Origin: Dermatophilaceae bacterium | GTDB lineage: Bacteria > Actinomycetota > Actinomycetes > Actinomycetales > Dermatophilaceae | Assembly: GCA_013361975.1 (NCBI GenBank) | Contig: JABFXB010000277.1 | Location: 1-24,071 of the forward strand | Direction: 5' to 3' | Length of the DNA: 24,071 nt | Shown: piece by piece, positions 8,401 through 14,634 of the stretch | How the letters are laid out: each line of letters opens with the position of its first letter | Position numbering within the stretch: the first letter of the stretch is position 1 | Notes under the pieces: generated by a model | Seen by the model: the letters and a program-made list of their open reading frames with translations, nothing else | Databases searched by the model: none | Told to the model about the DNA's origin: nothing | Position numbers and translations under genes: made by a program

Positions 8401-8760
8401 TGCCATGCCGCGTTCGATCGCGCGGCCGACGGGCACGCGTGACGTGAGTGGCAGCACCTCGACCGAGCGGATCTTCTCGCGCACGCCCGGGTGGGCCGTC
8501 GCGATGGCCCTCGAGGTGTCGGTGCTCGCGACGTCGACGATGACGAGCCGCGCTGGCGGCAGCGTCTGGGCGGCCAAGCCGTCGAGACACTGCGCCAGCC
8601 ACGCAGCTCCGTTGTGCACGACGACGATCGCGTCGACCGTCGCGTTCGGTCGCTGCCCGGTGGAGGGAGGGGCAGACAGCGACACGGGCGACACACTCCC
8701 CGCTCCTGCGGGGGTGTTTCGGTCTTCGGTGAGCTCGTCGGGCACAGCGGCTACCTTCAC
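5482..8760 (-). CDS. Large membrane GT2 family glycosyltransferase
   Basis: This 1092-aa protein has a cytosolic GT2 domain at about residues 42-270. It contains VDAIVVVHNGAAWL (42-55), the nucleotide-sugar metal motif LHDDT (136-140) and the acceptor-site element HGADLDFGWR (237-246). A first hydrophobic segment at about 299-324 is followed by a charged linker. From about residue 430 to 840 there are roughly ten transmembrane segments, then a soluble exported domain and a final C-terminal helix (WWRLGQALLVGLVVFLALPF) with a basic tail. This fits processive or lipid-linked polysaccharide assembly at the membrane; the sugar and acceptor cannot be read from sequence. The GTG start at 8760 has only a weak Shine-Dalgarno site. 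WhiB2 lies 46 nt upstream on the same strand, and DUF5719 overlaps its stop. Confidence 0.85.
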   Translation of the reverse strand: MKVAAVPDELTEDRNTPAGAGSVSPVSLSAPPSTGQRPNATVDAIVVVHNGAAWLAQCLDGLAAQTLPPARLVIVDVASTDTSRAIATAHPGVREKIRSVEVLPLTSRVPVGRAIERGMARLPVGDDASTSWVWVLHDDTVPRRNALAQLLHAGLASKSVGVAGPKLVSWEEPRRLVEMGIQITRTGRRLASPARGEADQGQYDHRADVLAVSTSGMLVRRSAYDDLGGFDDAFVEHGADLDFGWRAQLAGHRVVVVPAAVVRDASAGLDGERPGGARPGELERRGRRAARQVTLARCSPLAAPFLALWMALSALVASLTLLVAKRPRQAWRELADVSALFHPFATLGARWRGRRTKRLRRDHLGTLFVPPGVAARTTVDHIQDAITPERARARRETAATTETGPVADESESLDNLPASLPRRIVSHPGFLAVVAVLVATVVAWRDAIRTGALSPTHTGVAGGELRPVTSGASGLWHAFRDAWHGAGLGTGADSGPHLAVLSLLTWLAERVPGVAESRSSAGVTIAWLLFLAPVVAAWSAYLAARVVTQARVARALGAVAWGTAGVAASGIAQGRVSVAVVHVLLPFVLAGFCLAARRDGTFTATFATALATAVIGAFAPPLLGLSALAALVLLVLGPGLRRARALVLLVVPAALLGPWAARFVGDWRLLLSGPGLVSTSDDRGPWGVLAVVLGEPGSAGVAVWLGAPLVLLGLLGFAVRGRSRAESVGLLAGCLVALLGLAGALASQLVVLGSAETGVGRSGPAHLWSGLGVQLWLAGLLVGLLAGSRPVLASLQRPGRRWGFVAAVGAASLAVLPLLTAAGLQAYDGLGRTLSVGQATLPAVAVDQGSGPLGNRLLVLRPSDDVVDFVLAGQEPGEVLRDLDRVPDADDAPLVEAVANIVGGRGANSLDSTSLARLGIGFVQVRAKGDSTLTRRLDSSAGLSRLGASERGILWKVQPLPGVDGAAGVAVAAAPSRARLVDADGHLLQVVPTTGPHGAVDTTLPAGSGRRLLVMAEPAEWSQQAVVTFDGRRLERVAGADQPTYAVPPTSGDLVVDLAAAQPWWRLGQALLVGLVVFLALPFGNRRSRRRS

Positions 8761-8806
8761 CCGGACACCAGCTCGGAGGGCTGGGTGCCGGGGTCGTACC
8801 TCACGA

Positions 8807-9073
8807 TCAGACCGCGCGCTTCTTCAGCTTGCGGCGCTCCCGCTCGGAAAGCCCGCCCCAGATGCCGAATCGCTCGTCATTGGACAGGGCGTACTCGAGG
8901 CACTCCGAACGCACCTCGCAACCGACGCAGACCTTCTTGGCCTCGCGCGTGGAGCCGCCCTTCTCCGGGAAGAACGCCTCCGGGTCGGTCTGGGCGCAGA
9001 GCGAGCGCTCCTGCCAGGAGAGCTCACCCTCCTGCTCGCCCGTGTCCGACCAAACCACCATCAGCTCGTGCAT
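8807..9073 (-). CDS. whiB2: WhiB2-type Fe-S transcriptional regulator
   Basis: The protein is 88 aa with the four WhiB cysteines at C26, C49, C52 and C58 (CxxC at 49-52), which hold a [4Fe-4S] cluster. The G-rich turn GIWGG (70-74) is followed by the basic C-terminus ERERRKLKKR. WhiB proteins act with the primary sigma factor. The WhiB2/WhmD/WhiB subgroup controls septation and sporulation, and this gene is in the Rv3260c position next to fbiA. The start is firm: a strong GAGGAGGGG ribosome binding site (9076-9084 on the minus strand) lies just upstream. The 244-nt space to cofD is AT-rich for this genome and probably holds its regulated promoter. The subgroup call rests on synteny and overall match. 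Confidence 0.92.
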   Translation of the reverse strand: MHELMVVWSDTGEQEGELSWQERSLCAQTDPEAFFPEKGGSTREAKKVCVGCEVRSECLEYALSNDERFGIWGGLSERERRKLKKRAV

Positions 9074-9104
9074 GACCCCTCCTCGACCCTGACTCCTCTT
9101 GTGT

Positions 9105-9164
9105 CAGCACATGCTGTACCCGACAAGACCGGTTTTCTGTGGGAATCGGGCGAACTGCCCCGAT
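9105..9164 (-). promoter_or_regulatory. Inverted repeats in the whiB2 leader
   Basis: Two dyads lie between the proposed whiB2 promoter and its ribosome binding site: CAGCA-CA-TGCTG (9105-9116) and ATCGGGC-loop-GCCCCGAT (9145-9164, one bulged C). The first could be an operator, the second a leader hairpin. No known WhiB-cluster operator matches for certain. Confidence 0.25.
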
Positions 9165-9203
9165 CTTCACAGCGTCCGCGGAATCAACGAATACAACAAT
9201 GAA

Positions 9204-9233
9204 ATTACAAGCGTGTCATACGTCCCACGTCAA
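9204..9233 (-). promoter_or_regulatory. Candidate whiB2 promoter
   Basis: On the minus strand TTGACG (9228-9233) and TGTAAT (9204-9209) are separated by 18 bp. This is the best -35/-10 pair in the whiB2-cofD spacer and would give a leader of about 125 nt. The cofD side has no equally good promoter. Confidence 0.4.
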
Positions 9234-9317
9234 GCCAGTTGGTGATATTCGCTGCTGAAAATGTCCGCGGTCACCCCGCTCGACGCCACGGGGAGGTCGT
9301 GCTGAGAGGATCGCGAC

Positions 9318-10304
9318 ATGCGCATCACCGCCCTTGCCGGAGGAGTCGGCGGCGCCCGGTTCCTCCGGGGCCTGCTCCACCACGTCCGCACGTCGCAGCC
9401 GGAGCCGGTCGAACTGACGGTGATCGGCAACACCGGCGACGACATCACGCTCTTCGGCCTGCGGGTCTGCCCCGACATCGACACGCTGCTCTACACGCTC
9501 GGCGGCGGCATCCACGAGGGCCAGGGCTGGGGGCGTGCCGACGAGACGCACAGCCTCGCCGGCGAGCTGGCCGCGCTCGGCGCCGAGCCGCAGTGGTTCA
9601 CGCTGGGCGACAAGGACTTCGCCACCCACGTCTACCGCTCGCAGCTGCTCGGCCGGGGTATGCCGCTGAGCGCGGTCACCGAGCGGCTCTCCGCGCGCTG
9701 GGGGCTGGGAGAACTGGGAGTGACCCTGCTGCCGATGACCGACACCCCGGTCGAGACGCACGTGGTCGTGGCGGGCGACGGCGACGGCGAGCAGCGCGCG
9801 ATCCACTTCCAGGAGTGGTGGGTGCGACACCGGGCCGAGCTGCCGGCCGAGCGCTTCGTCGTCGCGGGCCTCGACCGTGCGACCCCCGCCCCGGGCGTGC
9901 TCGAGGCGATCCGCGAGGCCGATGTCGTCATCCTGCCCCCGAGCAACCCGGTCGTCTCGATCGGCATCATCCTCGGCGTCCCCGGGGTGCGCGACGCCCT
10001 CCGCGGCACCCGGGCGCCGGTCGTGGGTGTCTCGCCGCTCGTCGGGGGCCGCCCGGTGCGCGGCCACGCCGACGTGTGCCTGCGCACGATCGGTGTCGAC
10101 GAGACCAGCGCCGGGGTGGCGGGCCTCTACGCCGACTTCCTCGACGGCTGGCTCGTCGACGAGGAGGACCCGATGCCCGACGGGCGTGGGCTGCAGGTCG
10201 TGCGCCGCCCGCTGCTGATGAGCTCCGTCGAGGCGGCGGCCGACATGGCGGGCGCGGCCCTCGACCTCGGCCTGCGGCTGCGCGCGGAGCGAGCCCCCGC
10301 GTGA
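9318..10304 (+). CDS. cofD: 2-phospho-L-lactate (phosphoenolpyruvate) transferase of F420 biosynthesis
   Basis: This 328-aa protein is of the usual family length. CofD/FbiA transfers the lactyl-phosphate-type moiety from an LPPG/EPPG donor to the deazaflavin FO, giving (dehydro-)F420-0. The glycine-rich N-terminus LAGGVGGARFLRGL (6-19), the GNTGDDITLFGLRVCPDID block (38-55), GDKDFATH (97-104) and PPSNPVVSIG (207-216) are all present and match the family closely. The ATG has an AGAGGA Shine-Dalgarno site 7 nt upstream. The next gene, fbiB, overlaps its stop by 4 nt. The donor-making enzyme FbiD and the FO synthase FbiC are not in this window. In actinobacteria the gene is also called fbiA. Confidence 0.96.
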   Translation: MRITALAGGVGGARFLRGLLHHVRTSQPEPVELTVIGNTGDDITLFGLRVCPDIDTLLYTLGGGIHEGQGWGRADETHSLAGELAALGAEPQWFTLGDKDFATHVYRSQLLGRGMPLSAVTERLSARWGLGELGVTLLPMTDTPVETHVVVAGDGDGEQRAIHFQEWWVRHRAELPAERFVVAGLDRATPAPGVLEAIREADVVILPPSNPVVSIGIILGVPGVRDALRGTRAPVVGVSPLVGGRPVRGHADVCLRTIGVDETSAGVAGLYADFLDGWLVDEEDPMPDGRGLQVVRRPLLMSSVEAAADMAGAALDLGLRLRAERAPA

Positions 10305-11359
10305 GCGGGCCCATCACGATCACCCCGCTCACCGGCATACCGGAGGTGAGCGAGGGCGACGACCTCGTGGACGTCGTCCAGCTCGGCCTCGACCACGCGG
10401 GCGTCTCGCTCGCGGAGGGCGACGTGCTCGTCGTCTCTAGCAAGATCGCCAGCAAGGCGCTGGGGCTCGTCACGCACGACCCCGACAAGGACCGCGTCGT
10501 GCGCGGCGAGACCGAGTACGTCGTCGCCGAGCGCACGGCCGGCGACCGGGTCACCCGCATCGTGCGCGCCAAGGCGGGTCCCATCATGGCGGCCGCCGGC
10601 GTCGACGGGTCCAACACGGGCACCCGGGGCGGCTGGCTCCTGCTCCCCCACGACCCAGACGCGGTGTGCGAGCACCTGCACGACGGGCTCCTCGAGCGGC
10701 ACGGCGTACGCGTGGGCGTCGTCCTCAGCGACACGGCGGGCCGGCCGTGGCGGGTCGGGCAGGTGGACTTCGCCATCGGAGCACACGGCATCGAGGTGCT
10801 CGACGACCTGCGGGGTGGCACCGACGCCGACGGCAAGCCGCTCGAGGTGACCGCACGCGCCATCGCCGACGAGATCGCGGCCGCCGCCGACCTCGCCAAG
10901 GGCAAGGTCGCGGCGGTGCCGGCCGCGCTGCTCCGCGGGCTTCCCGACGTCCTCGTCGCCGAGCCGCTGGAGTCGCACCCGCGCGGGCGCGATCTGGTGC
11001 GCACGGGTCCCGGCGACTGGTTCGGCTACGGCCGGGTGGAGGCAGTGCGGGCTGCCCTGGGGGTCGAGCCGGGCAGCGCCGAGGCCTCCGCCGTCGGCAT
11101 CGCTCCCGCCGGCGCAGACACGCGGGTCGACGCCGTGGCCAGGGCGGTCCGGGTGGCGCTGCACGGTGTGCCCTCGGCCACGGCCGACGTCGGGCCGCGC
11201 ACGGTCACGCTGGGCGCCGACACGGCATACGACCTGGGCCGGCTGGTCTCCCGACTGTGCACCGCTCTGTGGTGCGAGTGGCTGGAGGGCGCACCCGACA
11301 CGCCTTCGGCCGACGGTCTCTCGGTCGAGGTGCACGTGTCGGGCGCCCACCCGGGCTGA
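10301..11359 (+). CDS. fbiB: Coenzyme F420-0:L-glutamate ligase with an atypical C-terminal region
   Basis: The protein is 352 aa and starts at the GTG that overlaps the cofD stop (GTGA). Residues 1-245 are a complete CofE domain: VVSSKIASKALG (44-55), the GVDGSNTG loop (100-107) and SDTAGRPWRVGQVDFAIG (143-160). It adds gamma-linked glutamates to F420-0. Mycobacterial FbiB (about 448 aa) has a C-terminal FMN nitroreductase domain that reduces dehydro-F420-0. Here residues 246-352 are only about 107 aa, show no nitroreductase motif, and instead carry a helix-rich stretch with ADVGPRTVTLGADTAYDLGR and LCTALWCEWLEG. The function of this region is unknown to me. Confidence 0.92.
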   Translation: MSGPITITPLTGIPEVSEGDDLVDVVQLGLDHAGVSLAEGDVLVVSSKIASKALGLVTHDPDKDRVVRGETEYVVAERTAGDRVTRIVRAKAGPIMAAAGVDGSNTGTRGGWLLLPHDPDAVCEHLHDGLLERHGVRVGVVLSDTAGRPWRVGQVDFAIGAHGIEVLDDLRGGTDADGKPLEVTARAIADEIAAAADLAKGKVAAVPAALLRGLPDVLVAEPLESHPRGRDLVRTGPGDWFGYGRVEAVRAALGVEPGSAEASAVGIAPAGADTRVDAVARAVRVALHGVPSATADVGPRTVTLGADTAYDLGRLVSRLCTALWCEWLEGAPDTPSADGLSVEVHVSGAHPG

Positions 11360-11380
11360 GCCCCCGCGGCGCATCAGCCC
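11353..11380. terminator. Weak stem between fbiB and the dehydrogenase gene
   Basis: GGGCTGA (11353-11359) pairs with TCAGCCC (11374-11380) around a 14-nt GC-rich loop; each arm contains a stop codon of one of the two convergent genes. It is the only dyad in the 14-nt gap and may serve both genes. Confidence 0.3.
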
Positions 11381-12345
11381 ACGGTGAAGACCACCTTGCC
11401 GAAGACGTCACCCTCGACCATCCGGGCGAAGCCGTCGCGGGCGTCGGCGAGCGGCACCACCGAGTCGATCGCCGGCTCGATCCCGCGCTGCTCGACGAGA
11501 CGCGCGAGCTGGGCCAGCTCCTCGCGCGTGCCCATCGTCGACCCGATGACCCGCAGCTGCTTGAAGAAGATCTTCGTCAGCTCCGCCTTGGCCGGGGCAT
11601 CGCCCGACGTGGCGCCGGAGATCACCACCGTGCCCCCCGGCCGCAGGCTGTTGACCGAGTGGCTCCACGTCGCCGCGCCCACGGTCTCCATGACGGCGTC
11701 GACGCGGTCGGGCAGCCGCTCGCCGGACGCGAAGACGCGGTCGGCCCCGATCGCGAGGGCCCGCTCGGCGCGGGCCTCGTCGCGCGAGGTCACCCACATG
11801 CGGTAGCCGGCGGCCGCACCGAGCTGCACGAGCGCGGTGGCGACCCCGCCACCCGCTCCCTGCACGAGCACCGTGCCGCCGGGCTGCACCCCCGAGTTCG
11901 TGAAGAGCATCCGGTATGCCGTCAACCACGCCGTCGAGAGGCAGGCCGCGGTCTGCCACGACATCGACTCGGGCTTGGGCACGACGTTGCCGGCCGGGAC
12001 GAGGACCTTCTCGGCCAGGGTGCCGTCGTGCAGCTCCGACAGGAGGGTGCGGCGCGGGTCGAGCGTCTCGTCACCCCGCCAGCCCTCCGAGGGGACGACG
12101 GCGTGGACGATGACCTCGTTGCCGTCGGGGTCGATGCCGGCGCCGTCGCAGCCGAGCACCATCGGCAGTCGGTCGGGTGCGAGCCCGACGCCTTTGAGCG
12201 ACCACACGTCGTGGTGGTTGAGGGCGGCAGCGCGAAGGTCGACGACGACCCAGCCCGGCCGGGCCTCGGGATCGGGCCGCTCGCCGACGACGAGGCCGGA
12301 GAGGGGGTCTGACGCGGACTGACTGGCGGCGTAGGCAGCGAGCAT
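11374..12345 (-). CDS. Zinc-type alcohol dehydrogenase / quinone oxidoreductase family protein (MDR superfamily)
   Basis: The 323-aa protein is a medium-chain dehydrogenase/reductase with an N-terminal GroES-like fold (ALNHHDVWSLKG at 41-52, GCDGAG at 65-70) and a Rossmann domain with VQGAGGGVATALVQ (161-174). TSRDEARAERALAIGAD marks the NAD(P)H ribose-binding end. The four structural-zinc cysteines of classical ADHs are missing and the catalytic-zinc ligands are not clear, so it is closer to the quinone reductase-like zinc-independent group. The substrate cannot be named. The ATG is 6 nt from a TATGGT box and has no ribosome binding site. It is transcribed divergently from bioY. Confidence 0.87.
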   Translation of the reverse strand: MLAAYAASQSASDPLSGLVVGERPDPEARPGWVVVDLRAAALNHHDVWSLKGVGLAPDRLPMVLGCDGAGIDPDGNEVIVHAVVPSEGWRGDETLDPRRTLLSELHDGTLAEKVLVPAGNVVPKPESMSWQTAACLSTAWLTAYRMLFTNSGVQPGGTVLVQGAGGGVATALVQLGAAAGYRMWVTSRDEARAERALAIGADRVFASGERLPDRVDAVMETVGAATWSHSVNSLRPGGTVVISGATSGDAPAKAELTKIFFKQLRVIGSTMGTREELAQLARLVEQRGIEPAIDSVVPLADARDGFARMVEGDVFGKVVFTVG

Positions 12346-12351
12346 TCCAGC

Positions 12352-12357
12352 ACCATA
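12352..12357 (-). promoter_or_regulatory. Leaderless -10 box for the dehydrogenase (TATGGT)
   Basis: TATGGT on the minus strand ends 6 nt before the ATG at 12345. The divergent bioY box lies 28 bp away on the other strand, so the two promoters share a 51-bp spacer and probably influence each other. Confidence 0.5.
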
Positions 12358-12384
12358 GTGACCGGGGCACCCGTGAGGCCCCGG

Positions 12385-12390
12385 TAGGGT
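12385..12390 (+). promoter_or_regulatory. Leaderless -10 box for the bioYMN operon (TAGGGT)
   Basis: TAGGGT ends 6 nt before the GTG of bioY. With no leader, a 5'-UTR riboswitch is excluded from this promoter; any biotin control would have to act at the DNA level. I see no clear BirA- or BioQ-type operator in the spacer. Confidence 0.5.
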
Positions 12391-12396
12391 CCTGCC

Positions 12397-13104
12397 GTGA
12401 CCGATGACACCCGCCTGAACGCACCGACCGCTGACGCGCCCACGGGCAGGTCGACGGCCACGGGCACGTCCACGGCAGCGCACACGGGCGCGGTCGGGCG
12501 TCCGGTTCGTTCCGTCGACGCCCAGTCCGTGGCCCTGGTCGCGGTGTTCACGGCCCTCCTCGTCGCCGCCGCCGTCGTGCCCGGCATCCCGGTCGGCGGG
12601 TTCGGCGTGCCGCTCACCCTGCAGACGCTTGCCGTCGTGCTCACCGGCCTGGTCCTCGGGCCGGCCCGCGGCGCCCTGTCCGTGGCGCTCTACCTGCTGC
12701 TCGGGTTCGTCGGCCTGCCCGTCTTCAGCCGCGGCCAGTCGGGGCTGCAGGTGCTGAGCGGCCCCACGGCGGGCTACCTCGTCTCGTTCCTGCTGGCTGC
12801 GGCCGTCGTCGGGCTGGCCGCCCGGGTCGTGGTGCGTCGCACGCGCCGTGCGCTCTGGGTGCCGCTGCTCGTCGCTGCCTCCTTCGTGACGACTGTGGCC
12901 GTCGTGCACGTGCTGGGGGTCGTCGGGCTCATGGTCAACCTCAAGCTGCCGTTGGCCGCTGCCGTCAGCGCCGACCTGCCCTTCCTGCCGGGCGACCTGG
13001 TCAAGGACGTCGTCGCCGTGCTGGCCGCCGTGGCCGTGCACCGGGCGTTCCCCGACGTGCTCGTGCGCCCGCGGCGTCGTGCGGCCCGCACGGCTCGTGC
13101 TTGA
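12397..13104 (+). CDS. bioY: Biotin transporter S component
   Basis: This 235-aa membrane protein binds biotin for an energy-coupling-factor (ECF) transporter. The BioY signature is clear: VGGFGVPLTLQTLAVVLTG, then the GPARGALSVALYLLLGFVGLP block, FSRGQSGLQVLSGPTAGYL, and near the C-terminus PFLPGDLVKDVVAVLAAVAV. About six transmembrane helices follow a 40-residue polar, Thr/Ala-rich N-terminal extension that is longer than usual and may be disordered; a later start is possible, but the TAGGGT box supports this GTG. It is the first gene of bioY-bioM-bioN. Confidence 0.94.
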   Translation: MTDDTRLNAPTADAPTGRSTATGTSTAAHTGAVGRPVRSVDAQSVALVAVFTALLVAAAVVPGIPVGGFGVPLTLQTLAVVLTGLVLGPARGALSVALYLLLGFVGLPVFSRGQSGLQVLSGPTAGYLVSFLLAAAVVGLAARVVVRRTRRALWVPLLVAASFVTTVAVVHVLGVVGLMVNLKLPLAAAVSADLPFLPGDLVKDVVAVLAAVAVHRAFPDVLVRPRRRAARTARA

Positions 13105-13130
13105 GCACCCCGCGAGCCTGACCGTGAACC

Positions 13131-13862
13131 GTGGGTGAGGACACGCCGGCAGCCTCGGTGCGACTGGCCGGCGCCACCGTCGAGGTGCCTCTCGACGACT
13201 CCCCCGGCCGTGACCGCACCCGCACCATCCTCGGCCCGGTCGACCTGTCCCTCGACCAGCGCCGCATCAGCGTCATCGGCGCCAACGGGTCGGGCAAGTC
13301 GACCCTGTTGCGCCTGCTCAACGGTCTCGTGGCCCCGACGTCCGGCACCGTCACGGTCGACGGCCTCGACACGGTGCGCCAGGGAGCACGGGTCCGCCGT
13401 CGGGTCGCCTTCGCCTTCACCGACCCGCTCTCGCAGCTCGTCATGCCGACCGGGCGCGAGGACGTCGAGCTCTCGCTCCGCCGCCGCCACCGGTCGCGGG
13501 GCGAGCGGCGTCGCGCGGCGCAGGAGGTGCTGGAGCGGTTCGGCGTCGACCACCTCGCCGACCAGAGCGTCTACGACCTGTCGGGCGGCGAGCGCCAGCT
13601 GATGGCCCTCGCCGTCGTGCTGGCGACCGACCCGGCCCTGCTCGTGCTCGACGAGCCGACGACCCTGCTCGACCGGCGCAACACGCGCCTGCTCCGCGAG
13701 CTGCTGCACTCCCTGCCGCAGTCCGTCGTCGTCGCCACCCACGACCTCGACCTCGCCCTCACCGCCGAGCGCACCCTCGTCGTCGACGCAGGTCGCGTGG
13801 TGTTCGACGGGGCGCCGGTCGAGGCGGTGGCCTGCTACACCGCGCTGGTCGACGAGTCGTGA
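13131..13862 (+). CDS. bioM: ECF transporter ATPase for biotin
   Basis: The 243-aa ABC ATPase has Walker A GANGSGKST (50-58), a Q-loop-like FTDPLSQL (96-103), the signature SGGERQ (151-156), Walker B LLVLDEPT (170-177) and the switch His in VATHDLD (H204). It drives biotin uptake with BioY and the EcfT-type BioN. The gene lies 26 nt after bioY and overlaps bioN by 4 nt. The GTG start has no strong Shine-Dalgarno sequence, and a GTG nine codons downstream (VRLAGATVEV) is an alternative. Confidence 0.93.
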   Translation: MGEDTPAASVRLAGATVEVPLDDSPGRDRTRTILGPVDLSLDQRRISVIGANGSGKSTLLRLLNGLVAPTSGTVTVDGLDTVRQGARVRRRVAFAFTDPLSQLVMPTGREDVELSLRRRHRSRGERRRAAQEVLERFGVDHLADQSVYDLSGGERQLMALAVVLATDPALLVLDEPTTLLDRRNTRLLRELLHSLPQSVVVATHDLDLALTAERTLVVDAGRVVFDGAPVEAVACYTALVDES

Positions 13863-14506
13863 CGGCTCACGGGCTCTTCACCGCCCACGTCCCCGGCACG
13901 TCGTTGCTGCACCGAATGGCGCTGTGGGCCAAGCTCGCCGGCGTCCTCCTCGTCGGCGCGACACCCTGGCTGGCACGCTCGGTGTGGCCGCTCGCGTTCG
14001 TGTCGGTCGGTCTCGCGGCCCTCGTCGCGCTCGCCCGACTGCCCGTCCGTCTGCTGGCGCGGTCGCTGCGCGGGCTGTTGCCGCTCCTGCTCGTCCTCCT
14101 CGCCTTCCAGTGGTGGTCGACCGGCCTCGCGTATGCCGTCCGCGTCGTCCTCGGCATCGCCAACGCGTTCGTCGCCGCAGGCATCCTCACGGCCACCACG
14201 CCGGTCACGGACCTGCTCGACGGCGCGGCGAGGGCTGCACGACCGCTCCGGCGCCTCGTCGACCCGGAGGTCGTCGCGCTGACGCTGGGGGTCGTCGTGC
14301 GGTCGGTGCCGTGGGTGGCCGGCTCGTTCTCGGACGTCCGCGAGTCCGCCCGCGCGCGGGGGCTCGACCGCAACCCGCGGGCGGTCGTCGTACCGACGGT
14401 GGTGCACGTCGTCGCCTTCGCCCGCTCCACCGGTGAGGCCCTGGCCGCGCGCGGTCTCGTCGATCCGGGTGACGAGGGCGGTGGGGCGACCGACGCCGAC
14501 CGGTAG
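13859..14506 (+). CDS. bioN: ECF transporter transmembrane component for biotin
   Basis: This 215-aa EcfT-type membrane protein starts at a GTG that overlaps the bioM stop (GTGA). It has four to five hydrophobic segments (about 25-36, 43-59, 72-84, 90-110, 136-151). The coupling-helix motif ARARG is at 164-168, with a second one in AARG at 196-199; these helices contact the ATPase. The last 15 residues are polar. With BioY and BioM it completes a dedicated biotin importer in one operon. Confidence 0.92.
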   Translation: MTAHGLFTAHVPGTSLLHRMALWAKLAGVLLVGATPWLARSVWPLAFVSVGLAALVALARLPVRLLARSLRGLLPLLLVLLAFQWWSTGLAYAVRVVLGIANAFVAAGILTATTPVTDLLDGAARAARPLRRLVDPEVVALTLGVVVRSVPWVAGSFSDVRESARARGLDRNPRAVVVPTVVHVVAFARSTGEALAARGLVDPGDEGGGATDADR

Positions 14507-14585
14507 GGGCCGCGGAGCGCGGGCCCCACGCGTACGGCCCGAGGGTGCCTGTTCGCACGCTCACGTCGGGCTGGTCGGGACGTGC

Positions 14586-14623
14586 GATGCCGCCGGTCGC
14601 CGGGGTCGGCGACCGGCGGCATC
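14586..14623. terminator. Strong bidirectional hairpin between bioN and the malic enzyme gene
   Basis: A perfect 16-bp stem begins GATGCCGCCGGTCGCC (14586-14601), has a 6-nt loop GGGGTC, and closes with its exact complement (14608-14623). It sits between two convergent genes and has no T tract. The 80 nt between bioN and the stem hold nothing that I recognise. Confidence 0.7.
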
Positions 14624-14634
14624 ACGCCGTGAGG

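Noticed and set aside
12346..12396. Biotin-responsive operator (BirA or BioQ type) in front of bioY
   Set aside because: No convincing dyad with the known consensus is visible in the 51-bp spacer.
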